From contig CAMWZE010000026.1 of assembly GCA_947178685.1 (NCBI GenBank), positions 1 through 10,416 on the forward strand: a stretch of DNA of 10,416 bases, read 5' to 3'. This DNA comes from an uncultured Porphyromonadaceae bacterium. Lineage in GTDB: Bacteria; Bacteroidota; Bacteroidia; Bacteroidales; Muribaculaceae. A model generated the notes under the pieces. That model worked only from the letters and a program-made list of their open reading frames with translations. It ran no database searches and was not told where the DNA came from. Each line of letters begins with the position of its first letter. Position 1 is the first letter of the stretch. Shown here one piece after another: positions 1-7,499 of this stretch. A program made the position numbers and the translations under genes.

Positions 1-959
1 TTCCAGAGGTTGTGCTCGAAGTCATACTTGAAGCCGGTGGTGGTCACGTCTGCCTCAGCTTTCGGAGCGATGATATACTGCCAGGAAATACCTTCGAGAT
101 CCTGCACCAAGGTGATGGAGTTCTTGCTGAAAGAAGCGATGCGGTATTTGGGATTTGCAAAGCCCTCTTCCGAGGGTATGTAGGGGAAGGGGGTGTCTGC
201 CGGAAGCACGAGATAGAGATTGGCACCTTCGGGAGAAAGGGTGAAGGTGGTGTTCACTACCTTGGCGTCTACTCTGAAATCGTTGCCGTCATCCGGATTG
301 TTTACGGTATAGCCGGGGAGCGAGTGGACGCCTGTGTTCACGTAGAATGTGCCTGATGTGCCGGGATCGTAGGTATAATCACCGGTGGTTTCGGCACCGG
401 TGTTGCCGAAGATAAGGATATTGGCATATACGCCCTCAGCCTCTTTACATCCCGGCTCACCGTTCCACCATCCTGCCGGACTGTTGGTGTCGGGACCGCA
501 ACCCATATTTCCTGCTACGGTGCCATCAACAGCCCACTCCTTCGTGGAGCCGTTGGTAAGTCCTGACATATAAGGAGTGAAGTCGAAGATGGTCTTGTCG
601 ATATGGATGGTGCCGGAGACTGAACCGTCAGACACGCCGTTGGCGTTGCCCACCTTCATCTCTACGGGATAATCACCGGCGATGGTGATAAGGTCGCGGT
701 AGGTGAGTGCGGTGCTTGGATTTTTGCTTTCGTTGATATACCAGATGGGATATACACCTTTGGCATTCTGGCCGTTCTTGTCAAGGATGTTGAGCTCCAC
801 GTTGTTCAGGTCGTCAACAGTGATTCCGATCTGATAGTCGGAAGCCTGAGGGATACCGGCCATTGAAGGCTCGAAGATCTTTTCCTGCGAGCAGGATGTC
901 ACAGCGAGAAGGGCACCCGCCATCACACCAAGCTTGAAGATTTTATTTGTTGCTTTCAT
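1..959 (-). CDS. PKD-containing surface glycan-binding lipoprotein (SusE-position, SGBP-B-like), C-terminus cut by window edge
   Basis: This reading frame is open from ATG (957-959) to the left edge, giving 319 codons without a stop, so the gene is partial. The N-terminus MKATNKIFKLGVMAG is a lipoprotein signal with lipobox VTSC (Cys23), and SQEKIFE follows. Residues about 38-125 look like a PKD/Ig-like fold, ending in a typical strand pattern (AGDYPVEMKVGNANG). Residues about 138-300 form a second domain rich in Trp, Gly and Asn (GCGPDTNSPAGWW at 153-165), of the type I associate with beta-glucan PUL binding proteins. The visible end (FEHNLW) may begin a further beta-sandwich binding domain. 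It starts 27 nt after the susD-like stop on the same strand, so it is very likely the last or next-to-last gene of the operon. No catalytic motif is visible. Inferred role: holding beta-glucan at the cell surface beside SusCD. Position and lipoprotein nature are firm; ligand specificity is inferred from the neighbouring GH16 and GH3. Confidence 0.8.
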   Translation of the reverse strand, partial: MKATNKIFKLGVMAGALLAVTSCSQEKIFEPSMAGIPQASDYQIGITVDDLNNVELNILDKNGQNAKGVYPIWYINESKNPSTALTYRDLITIAGDYPVEMKVGNANGVSDGSVSGTIHIDKTIFDFTPYMSGLTNGSTKEWAVDGTVAGNMGCGPDTNSPAGWWNGEPGCKEAEGVYANILIFGNTGAETTGDYTYDPGTSGTFYVNTGVHSLPGYTVNNPDDGNDFRVDAKVVNTTFTLSPEGANLYLVLPADTPFPYIPSEEGFANPKYRIASFSKNSITLVQDLEGISWQYIIAPKAEADVTTTGFKYDFEHNLW

Positions 960-986
960 GTTCTCTTTCTGTTAATGGGGATGATT

Positions 987-2510
987 TCAATCCAGGAAAT
1001 ATGCATCGTTCTGCTTGAGAGTGCCGTGACACTTGTCGATCTCACTCTGCGGGAAGGGGAGATATTTCTTGTTGTCGGTGTAGTTGCCGGTGCGGTCGTC
1101 GGGTATCTCGTTACCCTTCACGAGGTAGTCTTTTGCAAGACCTGTGCGGATAAGGTCCCAATAACGTTTGCCCTCACCGAGGAATTCCCATGCTCTCTCA
1201 CGTATGATATTGTCAAGAGTGGCGGGCACTGAGCTGAGACCTGCGCGTGAACGCACCTGATCAAGATACTGCTGAGCGTTGGGCGAGCCGAGCTCGGCGG
1301 CGTAGAGCAGACACTCCGAGTAGCGGTAGATGCGGAGGTTGTTGTTGTAGTTGAGGATCGCGTCGCCGTTCGCACCGGAGTTGCCACCGATTATGCCTGC
1401 ATATTTTGCGAGGAAGTAGCCGGTGTCCTGATAGCCTGCGTTGTAAGAACCGGGTTCCGGTTGCCAGATAGAGACGTCGCGACGGGTATCGGCGGCATCG
1501 TAAGAGTCGTAGCAAGACTTGCGCACTGTGCCGAAGCCCCAGCCGGTGTTGTCGTGGATACCGTCACGGCTGTCATAGCCACGCGGAAGGATCATGCCGG
1601 GCACTACGGTGCCACCTGCTGTGCCACCCCAGCTCCAGTTACGACCTCCCTGATAGTCGGAGTAGTTGATCTCCCAGATAGACTCGGCGCACCATTCACC
1701 GGTGACATCCCAGATATCGGCAAAGTCTGTCATAAGCTGATATTTGCCTGAGCTGATGATCTCCTCCATATATTTCAGAGCGGTGGATTTGCGTGAGGCG
1801 TCGTTCTGATACATCACGACCTCGGTGTAGAGCATGTAGACGAAATGCTTGGTAACACGTCCGAGCTCCGAGCCGCTGCACTTCTCGGGAAGATTGTTGG
1901 CGGCGATCACATCCTCAAGGTCTTTGATGATGAATCCATATACCTCATCGGCAGAATACTGGGTAGCGAGATAGTCGCCACCGAGCACATTGTCGTAGTA
2001 GGCGATGTTGCCCCACCAATGCCAGAGATAGTTGTAGAAGAAAGCGCGGAGAGCGATCACCTGCGATCTGTAGTATTCGCGGTTGGCGAGCTCCTGCTCA
2101 GTAGCGGGCTTCCAATAGTTGTCCATATAGTAGAGGGCGTCGATGCAACGCTTCACTCCTGAATAGGCATTGGAATAGTTGGTGTCGAGCACCACGTTGG
2201 GGGTGGTGTTGAAGTTGAAGACTGTCTTCCACTGGTTCATATCGTTGATATCGCCGCCACCGGGGAACACCTGATCGGCAAGCACCTCGGGATAGATGTT
2301 GATGCCGCAGTAGTTGTTGGCGTAGTCAAACCAGTGCAGAGGGTCGTAAGCGGCCACTACAGCCTGCTTGATATTATCCTCGCTCTTGTAGTAATCTTCT
2401 ACAGTCTCCTGAGTATTATTGGTGATCTCCAGCCAGTCGGAGCCACAGGAAGAGAGTCCGAGGCCGAGGGAGGCGATCGCCGTAGTCAGAATATATTTAT
2501 TGAGTTTCAT
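987..2510 (-). CDS. SusD/RagB-family glycan-binding outer-membrane lipoprotein
   Basis: This is a 507-residue protein, a normal length for SusD homologues. It has a lipoprotein signal (MKLNKYILTTAIASLGLGLSSC; Cys22 acylated), then GSDWLEI and the familiar SusD opening, in which a segment near TVEDYYKSEDN leads into TPR-like helices. The conserved C-terminal SusD block is clear: RIYRYSECLLYAAEL (from about 393), a QYLDQVRSRAGL segment, and the helix RERAWEFLGEGKRYWDLIRTG ending near residue 457. The closing YLPFPQSEID is also typical. SusD proteins sit as a lid on the SusC barrel and bind the glycan through an aromatic platform; the individual platform residues cannot be assigned from sequence alone. 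The start lies 33 nt after the SusC stop, so the two are co-transcribed. Family assignment is near certain; beta-glucan as ligand is inferred from the neighbouring enzymes. Confidence 0.97.
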   Translation of the reverse strand: MKLNKYILTTAIASLGLGLSSCGSDWLEITNNTQETVEDYYKSEDNIKQAVVAAYDPLHWFDYANNYCGINIYPEVLADQVFPGGGDINDMNQWKTVFNFNTTPNVVLDTNYSNAYSGVKRCIDALYYMDNYWKPATEQELANREYYRSQVIALRAFFYNYLWHWWGNIAYYDNVLGGDYLATQYSADEVYGFIIKDLEDVIAANNLPEKCSGSELGRVTKHFVYMLYTEVVMYQNDASRKSTALKYMEEIISSGKYQLMTDFADIWDVTGEWCAESIWEINYSDYQGGRNWSWGGTAGGTVVPGMILPRGYDSRDGIHDNTGWGFGTVRKSCYDSYDAADTRRDVSIWQPEPGSYNAGYQDTGYFLAKYAGIIGGNSGANGDAILNYNNNLRIYRYSECLLYAAELGSPNAQQYLDQVRSRAGLSSVPATLDNIIRERAWEFLGEGKRYWDLIRTGLAKDYLVKGNEIPDDRTGNYTDNKKYLPFPQSEIDKCHGTLKQNDAYFLD

Positions 2511-2543
2511 TACTATATAGTCTGTTGATTATGGATTATAAGA

Positions 2544-5500
2544 TTAGATAGACACATTGAATCCGATGGAGAATGTGCGGGCCTCCGGATAGTTGCCATA
2601 GTCGATACCGATGCTGGTGCCATCGCCAACCTCAGGAGTGAAACCGTAATATTTGGTGGCGGTGAAGAGGTTCTCACCCATCACGAACACGCGGATGTTG
2701 TCGAATCCGATCTTCTTGACGATATTGAAGGGAAGGGTATAGGAGAGGGTAAGGTTGGAGCAGCGGAGGTAAGCGCCATCGTGGATGTAGATGTCAGAGC
2801 TCTGCCAGTTACGCGCGTCGCCGAGACGGTAGATAGGAATTTTGTTGGAGGTGCCTTCACCTGTCCAGCGGTTGAGCATCCAAGCCGGCATATTCTTGGC
2901 GGGAGTGTCGCCACGGAGAGAGGCGTCATAGATATTGTTGCCCCATACGCCCTGGAAGTAAGCGGTGAGCTGGAAGCCTCTCCAACCGAGACCGACGTTG
3001 AAACCATACGACCAGTCGGGAAGACCCTTGCCAAGCTTGGTGCGGTCGTCGGCGTTGATGGTGCCGTCGCCGTTGGTGTCGACGAATATTACGTCACCGG
3101 GTTGTGCATACCATGAAGTCTGACCTGAAGTAAGACCATACTTGGTGTTGTATGCGTCAGCCTCTGCCTGATTCTGGAAGATACCTGCAGTCTTGTAGCC
3201 GTAGAAGAAGGGGAACACCTCGCCGTTCATAGAGCGGGCGATATCGCCGGCGGTGCCGTTTGAAATCTCAGTTCTCCAACCATCGGAGTTACCGAGGTTC
3301 ACGAGTTTATTCTTCACATAAGATAGGTTGCCACCTAAGTTCACCTCAAATTCGCCGAAGTTGCGAGCCCAGCGCACCTCCATTTCGATACCGGTGTTGT
3401 CCATTGTGCCGACGTTGCCGATAGGTGCGGTCTCACCCACGTAGGTCGGGATCATCATGGTCATGAGCATACCTGTGGTGCGCTTCTTATACCAGTCGAA
3501 TGTAAACTGGAGAGAATTGTCGAGGAAGCCGAGGTCAAGACCTATATCGGTCTGAGAAGATTCCTCCCATTTGAGGTCGGGGTTGGCAAGGCCGGATGCC
3601 TTTGAACCGTAAGTCTGGCTCGAACCCTCGGGACCGAAGTAGTAGTTGTTGTTACCGTCGGTAAGCACGGTGTATCTGAAATCACCGATCGATTCATTAC
3701 CGTTCTTACCCCATGAAGCACGGATCTTGGTGTTGCTCCACCAAGTGGGGCGGGTCTCGAGGAATGGTTCGTTTGTGATGTTCCAACCTGCGGAGAATGA
3801 GGGGAAGGTAGCCCATTTGTTGTTGGCACCGAAGCGGGAGGAACCGTCGCGACGTACAGTTGCCTGAATCATGTAGCGGCTGCCGAAGTCGTAAGATACA
3901 CGTCCGAAGTAGGAAAGCATACGGGGCCATGCGGAGTTGGGACCGGCGTTACCTGTGCGGTTGCCGCCATCCTCCTCGCCGGGAGCACCCTGAGCCACAG
4001 TCACCCAAGGCTTGCTGAAGTTGTAGAGCTTGTTGGCCTCGGCGTTGATCCACCAACCGGTGCCCTCTTTAGCCGACTGCCCGAGCACGACGTTCACATG
4101 GTGTTCGCCAAAGTCTTTATCGTAGGTAATGATATTCTCGAGCTGCCAGGTCCATCCACGTTGCATGTTGGCGTAGGCAGTGGCGTGAATAGAGTCTCTG
4201 TTTGAGAGGTTGCTGTAGTAGTTAGGCTCTGAATGGCTCTCACCGCCCCAGAAAGCGAGGTCGCCGCCGAAGCTGATGCGATATTTGATTGCATCCCAGA
4301 TCTGGAGCTCTCCGATGAAGTTGGTCACGATCTTATGGCTCCAGTTCTTGCCGGCCGGGAACGACCATCCGTAGAAGGGGTTGGTAAGCTCCTGATAACC
4401 GCCGCCGAAAGCCTCGGGAACAGTGTAGAGATTGCCGGCGGAGTCGTAGCGGGGCACATATTTATCGTTGCCTGCATAATAATTCATCTGTTTCTGATAT
4501 TCGGCAGAGCCGGGAGCAAGTGTCGGAGTCAGCATAGGCGACATACCGAGAGCATTGGTGATTGCACCACCGTAGTAGCCGCCACCACCGCCGAAGCCTT
4601 TGGAGTGGATGCGGGCATAAGAGATGTTGGTGGTGAGCACAAACTTGTTGAGATAGTTGCGCTTCTTGGAGTCATCAAACAATGTGTAGATATTGTTGGC
4701 GCGGAGAGTGAGACGGTCGTAGTTCGACTGGTTGTAGTTGCCGCCGATGATACCCTCCTGCTTGTAGTAGCCGAAAGAGAGGAAGTAGTTAACCTTCTCG
4801 CTTGCACCTGACACCGACACCTGATGGTTCATTACGGGAGCGTTGTCGTTGAAGATGGCTGCTTGCCAGTCATAGCCTTTGCCGTAGCTGTAGGGATCGG
4901 CGTAGGGAGCCGGCTGGTTGGTGTTGAGGTAAGCCTCGTTCTTCAGAAGAGCATACTGGGTGGCGTTGAGAATATCGATAGATTTCAGCTTCGACTGCCA
5001 GCCGTAGGTGAAGTCGTAGGTGACTTTCGCACGACCCTCCACACCATTCTTGGTGGTGACGAGGATAACGCCGTTGGCTGCACGAGCACCATACACGGCT
5101 CCGGATGCGGCATCCTTAAGCACCTCGATACTCTTGATATCGGAAGGGTTAAGGTAGTCGATACCACCGTCGATAGGCATGCCGTCTACGATGTAGAGAG
5201 GGTTGGAGTCGTTGATTGTGCCGACACCGCGCACACGGATCTGGGCGGCTGCACCCGGCTGGCCGTTGGCTGTGGTGGCGGTCACACCGGAGGTGACACC
5301 CTTGAGGGCGTTCTGCACGTTGGTAGGAGCTGTCTGTGAGAGGGTCTCCTCGCCTACACTTGAGATGGCGGCGGTCACGACGCTCTTCTTCTGTGTGCCG
5401 TAGCCCACCACCACAACATCATCAAGCATCTGAGTGTCTTCGATGAGCTGGATTCTGAGTGATGGCATGTTGGCAGTCACTTTCACCTCCTGCGGTGTAT

Positions 5501-5726
5501 AACCGATGTAGTTGAAAAACAGTGTAGAACCTGTCGGGGCACTGATTACAAACCTACCGTCGATGTCGGTGGTTGTGCCCGTTGATGAGTTTTTCACCAT
5601 TACTGTCACTCCGATCAGAGGTTCTCCATCCAAGGCGGATACCACCTCTCCGGAGACATTGACATTCTGGGCTCGCATGCCCAAAGATGTCATGATCGCG
5701 ATGAGAAAAAGGATTAATTTTTTCAT
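2544..5726 (-). CDS. SusC/RagA-family TonB-dependent outer-membrane oligosaccharide transporter
   Basis: This is a 1060-residue protein of normal SusC length. Residues 1-19 are a Sec signal peptide (MKKLILFLIAIMTSLGMRA). Residues about 22-95 form the carboxypeptidase-regulatory-like beta-sandwich (VSGEVVSALDGEPLIGVTV, DIDGRFVI). A TonB-box-like stretch, LDDVVVVGYGTQKKS, lies at 101-115. The plug domain spans about 115-228 with the SusC hallmarks PLYIVDGMP (176-184) and SIEVLKDAASGAVYGARAA (199-217). The rest is the large beta-barrel, ending FSIGFNVSI with a C-terminal hydrophobic residue, as usual for outer-membrane barrels. There is no N-terminal STN domain, which fits a PUL not controlled by an ECF sigma/anti-sigma pair. 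It imports oligosaccharides released by the surface endo-glucanase, with SusD as lid, using TonB-ExbBD energy. A 117-nt gap with a stem-loop separates it from the upstream GH16 gene, so its expression level could differ from that of the enzyme. Confidence 0.98.
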   Translation of the reverse strand: MKKLILFLIAIMTSLGMRAQNVNVSGEVVSALDGEPLIGVTVMVKNSSTGTTTDIDGRFVISAPTGSTLFFNYIGYTPQEVKVTANMPSLRIQLIEDTQMLDDVVVVGYGTQKKSVVTAAISSVGEETLSQTAPTNVQNALKGVTSGVTATTANGQPGAAAQIRVRGVGTINDSNPLYIVDGMPIDGGIDYLNPSDIKSIEVLKDAASGAVYGARAANGVILVTTKNGVEGRAKVTYDFTYGWQSKLKSIDILNATQYALLKNEAYLNTNQPAPYADPYSYGKGYDWQAAIFNDNAPVMNHQVSVSGASEKVNYFLSFGYYKQEGIIGGNYNQSNYDRLTLRANNIYTLFDDSKKRNYLNKFVLTTNISYARIHSKGFGGGGGYYGGAITNALGMSPMLTPTLAPGSAEYQKQMNYYAGNDKYVPRYDSAGNLYTVPEAFGGGYQELTNPFYGWSFPAGKNWSHKIVTNFIGELQIWDAIKYRISFGGDLAFWGGESHSEPNYYSNLSNRDSIHATAYANMQRGWTWQLENIITYDKDFGEHHVNVVLGQSAKEGTGWWINAEANKLYNFSKPWVTVAQGAPGEEDGGNRTGNAGPNSAWPRMLSYFGRVSYDFGSRYMIQATVRRDGSSRFGANNKWATFPSFSAGWNITNEPFLETRPTWWSNTKIRASWGKNGNESIGDFRYTVLTDGNNNYYFGPEGSSQTYGSKASGLANPDLKWEESSQTDIGLDLGFLDNSLQFTFDWYKKRTTGMLMTMMIPTYVGETAPIGNVGTMDNTGIEMEVRWARNFGEFEVNLGGNLSYVKNKLVNLGNSDGWRTEISNGTAGDIARSMNGEVFPFFYGYKTAGIFQNQAEADAYNTKYGLTSGQTSWYAQPGDVIFVDTNGDGTINADDRTKLGKGLPDWSYGFNVGLGWRGFQLTAYFQGVWGNNIYDASLRGDTPAKNMPAWMLNRWTGEGTSNKIPIYRLGDARNWQSSDIYIHDGAYLRCSNLTLSYTLPFNIVKKIGFDNIRVFVMGENLFTATKYYGFTPEVGDGTSIGIDYGNYPEARTFSIGFNVSI

Positions 5727-5786
5727 CTGGAAATTGGGTTAAGTTAGTTAGATATGAGGATTGTTTGATTTTAATGAGATGTGAAA

Positions 5787-5823
5787 GGCATCCCGAAGAG
5801 ATCTTTATGATCCTTCGGGAGCC
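5787..5823 (-). promoter_or_regulatory. Stable stem-loop in the GH16-susC intergenic region
   Basis: The arms TCCCGAAG (5791-5798) and CTTCGGGA (5813-5820) are perfect inverted repeats. Inside them GATC (5800-5803) pairs with GATC (5809-5812) around the loop TTTAT, with A5799 bulged. Outside them GGC (5787-5789) pairs with GCC (5821-5823), with A5790 bulged. The total is about 15 pairs with two single-base bulges. On the transcribed minus strand it begins about 20 nt after the GH16 stop and ends about 60 nt before the SusC start. The downstream strand reads TTTCACATCTC, so there is no proper U-tract. A partial or leaky terminator, an mRNA processing site, or a 3'-end stabilizer are all possible; the sequence does not decide between them. 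Confidence 0.65.
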
Positions 5824-5843
5824 ACTTGCATATAGAAAGATAA

Positions 5844-7253
5844 TTACTTGCTTTTCTGGAAGATTCTCACATAGTCAACTTTCATGGTCACGGGGAGTGC
5901 GTTGTCGTCCACGCCCTTGTATCCGCCCCAGTCGCCACCCCAGGCAAGGTTGAGAATGGGGTAGAAAGCATAATGGAAGGGCCAGCTGTCATGGTCGGCA
6001 CCCATAGCTGCCTTTGTCACACTAAGTTGCACTTTACCGTCGACATAGGTCGTAATGGCATCTTCGGTCCATTCGCAGGCATATACATGGAAGCTGCCTT
6101 CAGCACCGGAGCAAAACATCTCGTGAGTCTTCTGAGTTCCCTTGGTATGGTTGTAGTTTTCTGTGTGGAGTGAGGAGGAAACGTAGTTTGGATTGGCACC
6201 GACCTCCTCCATGATATCGATCTCGCCACATTTGGGCCAGGGATTGGTGTTCCAGTTTACGTTGCTGGGCATCATCCAGAATGCGGGCCATGTGCCTTTT
6301 CCTGAAGGCAGGTTTATACGGGCCTCGAAATATCCGTAGGTCCAGCCGGTGTTGGGGAGGGCATTCAATCTTGCGGAATAGATTTTGCCGTCGGAACCCT
6401 TGAAACAGTTGATGAGTAGGAAGCCGTCTTTGATCTCGGCAGTGCGCTTGCCGTCGACCTCCTTGGATGTATAGGTCTGCAGCTCATTGTTGACATATCC
6501 GGCAGGCCAGTTTTCAAGCACCCAATCGGGTCCGGGAACGGTGCCTTCGTTAAATTCGTCGCTCCATACGAGTGAATATCCATCCGGCACCACAACGATA
6601 TCGCTGAGCTGGGACACCTTTATTTCAGTATCATTGTTGCCGCAACTGAGTATGATCTGTCCGTCGCGAGCAGCTTCGGAAGTGTTTTCCTTAACTGAGA
6701 CTTTCACTTCGGTGTCACCTTTCCCTCCATTTTCGGGAGAAAGCGTAATCCAATCAACGGAGGGAGAGAGTGTCCATGCCGCATTTGCAGAGACAGTAAG
6801 CGAGAGGGTGGAAGCCTGGGCACCGGAGGTCAGTGATGTGGTGGATGGATTGGCTTTCTCCACATATCCTTGGCTCACCTCAACAGTTTTCACTGTATGT
6901 CCGCCTGAGACAATGTTGAGCACGGCAGTGCGGGTGTCGAATGTTGCGTTGGCCTCTACAGCAACCTTTACGGTAGCCGTTACGTTCTTTACTCCTCCGG
7001 ATGGAGTTAGCTTAAGCCAGTTGGCATCGGTGCGGATTCCCCAGTCGGCATCAGCCGTAACGTTGATCTCATATGTGGCAGCCTCGGGAGTTGGGTTCAG
7101 TTTATCCGGAGATACCGTTACATTGACCGTGGTCTGGACAGGATCCGGCATATCATCGTTGTCACTTCCGCAAGCGGCCATCATAGGAGAGATAGCCGAT
7201 AGAGTCGCAATGGTTATAGCGAGGGTTATCTTTTTCATCGAAAGTTTCTTCAT
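5844..7253 (-). CDS. GH16 endo-beta-glucanase lipoprotein (laminarinase/lichenase type) with two BACON domains
   Basis: This is a 469-residue protein. The signal is of lipoprotein type with lipobox MAAC (Cys28), and the next residues GSDNDD resemble the acidic surface-export signal of Bacteroidetes lipoproteins, so it is probably displayed on the cell surface. Two BACON repeats follow, at about 41-128 (ending VEVSQGY) and 136-216 (ending IKVSQLSD). The GH16 domain runs from about 222 to 466, from YSLVWSDEFN to KVDYVRIFQ. The catalytic motif is GEIDIMEE: nucleophile Glu344, Asp346 and acid/base Glu349, all present. WPAFWMMP and ILNLAWGGDWGG are usual in the laminarinase/lichenase branch. It cleaves internal linkages in beta-1,3- or mixed beta-1,3/1,4-glucan; the sequence does not separate the two. 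Met6 is an alternative start that gives a shorter, more ordinary signal peptide. It is the first gene after the PUL promoter and is followed by susC. Confidence 0.95.
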   Translation of the reverse strand: MKKLSMKKITLAITIATLSAISPMMAACGSDNDDMPDPVQTTVNVTVSPDKLNPTPEAATYEINVTADADWGIRTDANWLKLTPSGGVKNVTATVKVAVEANATFDTRTAVLNIVSGGHTVKTVEVSQGYVEKANPSTTSLTSGAQASTLSLTVSANAAWTLSPSVDWITLSPENGGKGDTEVKVSVKENTSEAARDGQIILSCGNNDTEIKVSQLSDIVVVPDGYSLVWSDEFNEGTVPGPDWVLENWPAGYVNNELQTYTSKEVDGKRTAEIKDGFLLINCFKGSDGKIYSARLNALPNTGWTYGYFEARINLPSGKGTWPAFWMMPSNVNWNTNPWPKCGEIDIMEEVGANPNYVSSSLHTENYNHTKGTQKTHEMFCSGAEGSFHVYACEWTEDAITTYVDGKVQLSVTKAAMGADHDSWPFHYAFYPILNLAWGGDWGGYKGVDDNALPVTMKVDYVRIFQKSK

Positions 7254-7349
7254 GGTTTCTGTTTGAATAAGCCTTGAAAAGTTAGAAATTTATTTAAGTG
7301 AAGATCATCGGCACCGGACTACTTTACAGCACATCCAAGGAGCCGGATG

Positions 7350-7379
7350 CAAAATTATAGATAATTGGCTATTTTCAAA
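7350..7379 (-). promoter_or_regulatory. PUL promoter, Bacteroides-type -33/-7
   Basis: On the minus strand, a -33 box TTTG (complement of 7376-7379) is followed after 18 nt by a perfect -7 box TAATTTTG (complement of 7350-7357), matching the Bacteroidetes consensus TTTG / TAnnTTTG. The predicted transcription start is near 7343, giving a leader of about 90 nt before the GH16 ATG. The leader's first bases contain a small dyad (CATCC 7332-7336 and GGATG 7345-7349). This is the only convincing promoter seen between the regulator and the GH16-susCD genes. Confidence 0.65.
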
Positions 7380-7389
7380 CAGTCTGCGA

Positions 7390-7401
7390 GGTAAAGGTAA
7401 A
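7390..7401. repeat. Tandem GGTAAA repeat just upstream of the PUL promoter
   Basis: GGTAAA occurs twice in tandem (7390-7395 and 7396-7401), starting about 11 bp upstream of the -33 box. Placement next to the promoter is where an activator half-site could sit. The motif is short and the region AT-rich, so this is a weak candidate. Confidence 0.25.
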
Positions 7402-7416
7402 AATTACAATAGCGAT

Positions 7417-7430
7417 TGATATGAATATCA
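7417..7430. promoter_or_regulatory. Candidate operator: palindrome TGATAT-GA-ATATCA
   Basis: A perfect 6-bp inverted repeat with a 2-bp centre lies about 75-90 bp upstream of the predicted PUL transcription start, in the stretch where a transcriptional activator would bind. A related element, TGATATCA, overlaps the end of the regulator gene (7495-7502); both are preceded by AT, giving a shared ATTGATAT. It is too short and lacks a U-tract, so it is not a terminator. Assigning it to the adjacent regulator is inference. Confidence 0.35.
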
Positions 7431-7499
7431 GAGTGTTATAATGGTTGTTTAAGTAAATTTAAAGGAATGGTATGGGAGGATAAATCATAGAAATTGATA

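Noticed and set aside
12..573. Plus-strand frames of 114 and 62 codons at the left edge
   Set aside because: They lie opposite the lipoprotein frame that is open over 319 codons with a good signal peptide and domain pattern.
4233..5339. Plus-strand open frames of 192 and 171 codons opposite susC
   Set aside because: They mirror the coding bias of the SusC gene and have no family features.
5787..5823. Calling the stem-loop a full Rho-independent terminator
   Set aside because: No run of T follows the stem on the transcribed strand, and no promoter for susC is seen downstream of it, so complete termination would silence susCD.
6487..7266. Long plus-strand open frame (259 codons) opposite the GH16 gene
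   Set aside because: It is wholly antisense to a clear BACON-GH16 gene, has a Ser/Thr/Val-rich composition expected of a complementary frame, and shows no recognisable domain.
7417..7430. Palindrome as the terminator of the regulator gene
   Set aside because: The stem is only 6 AT-rich pairs with a 2-nt loop and no T-tract.
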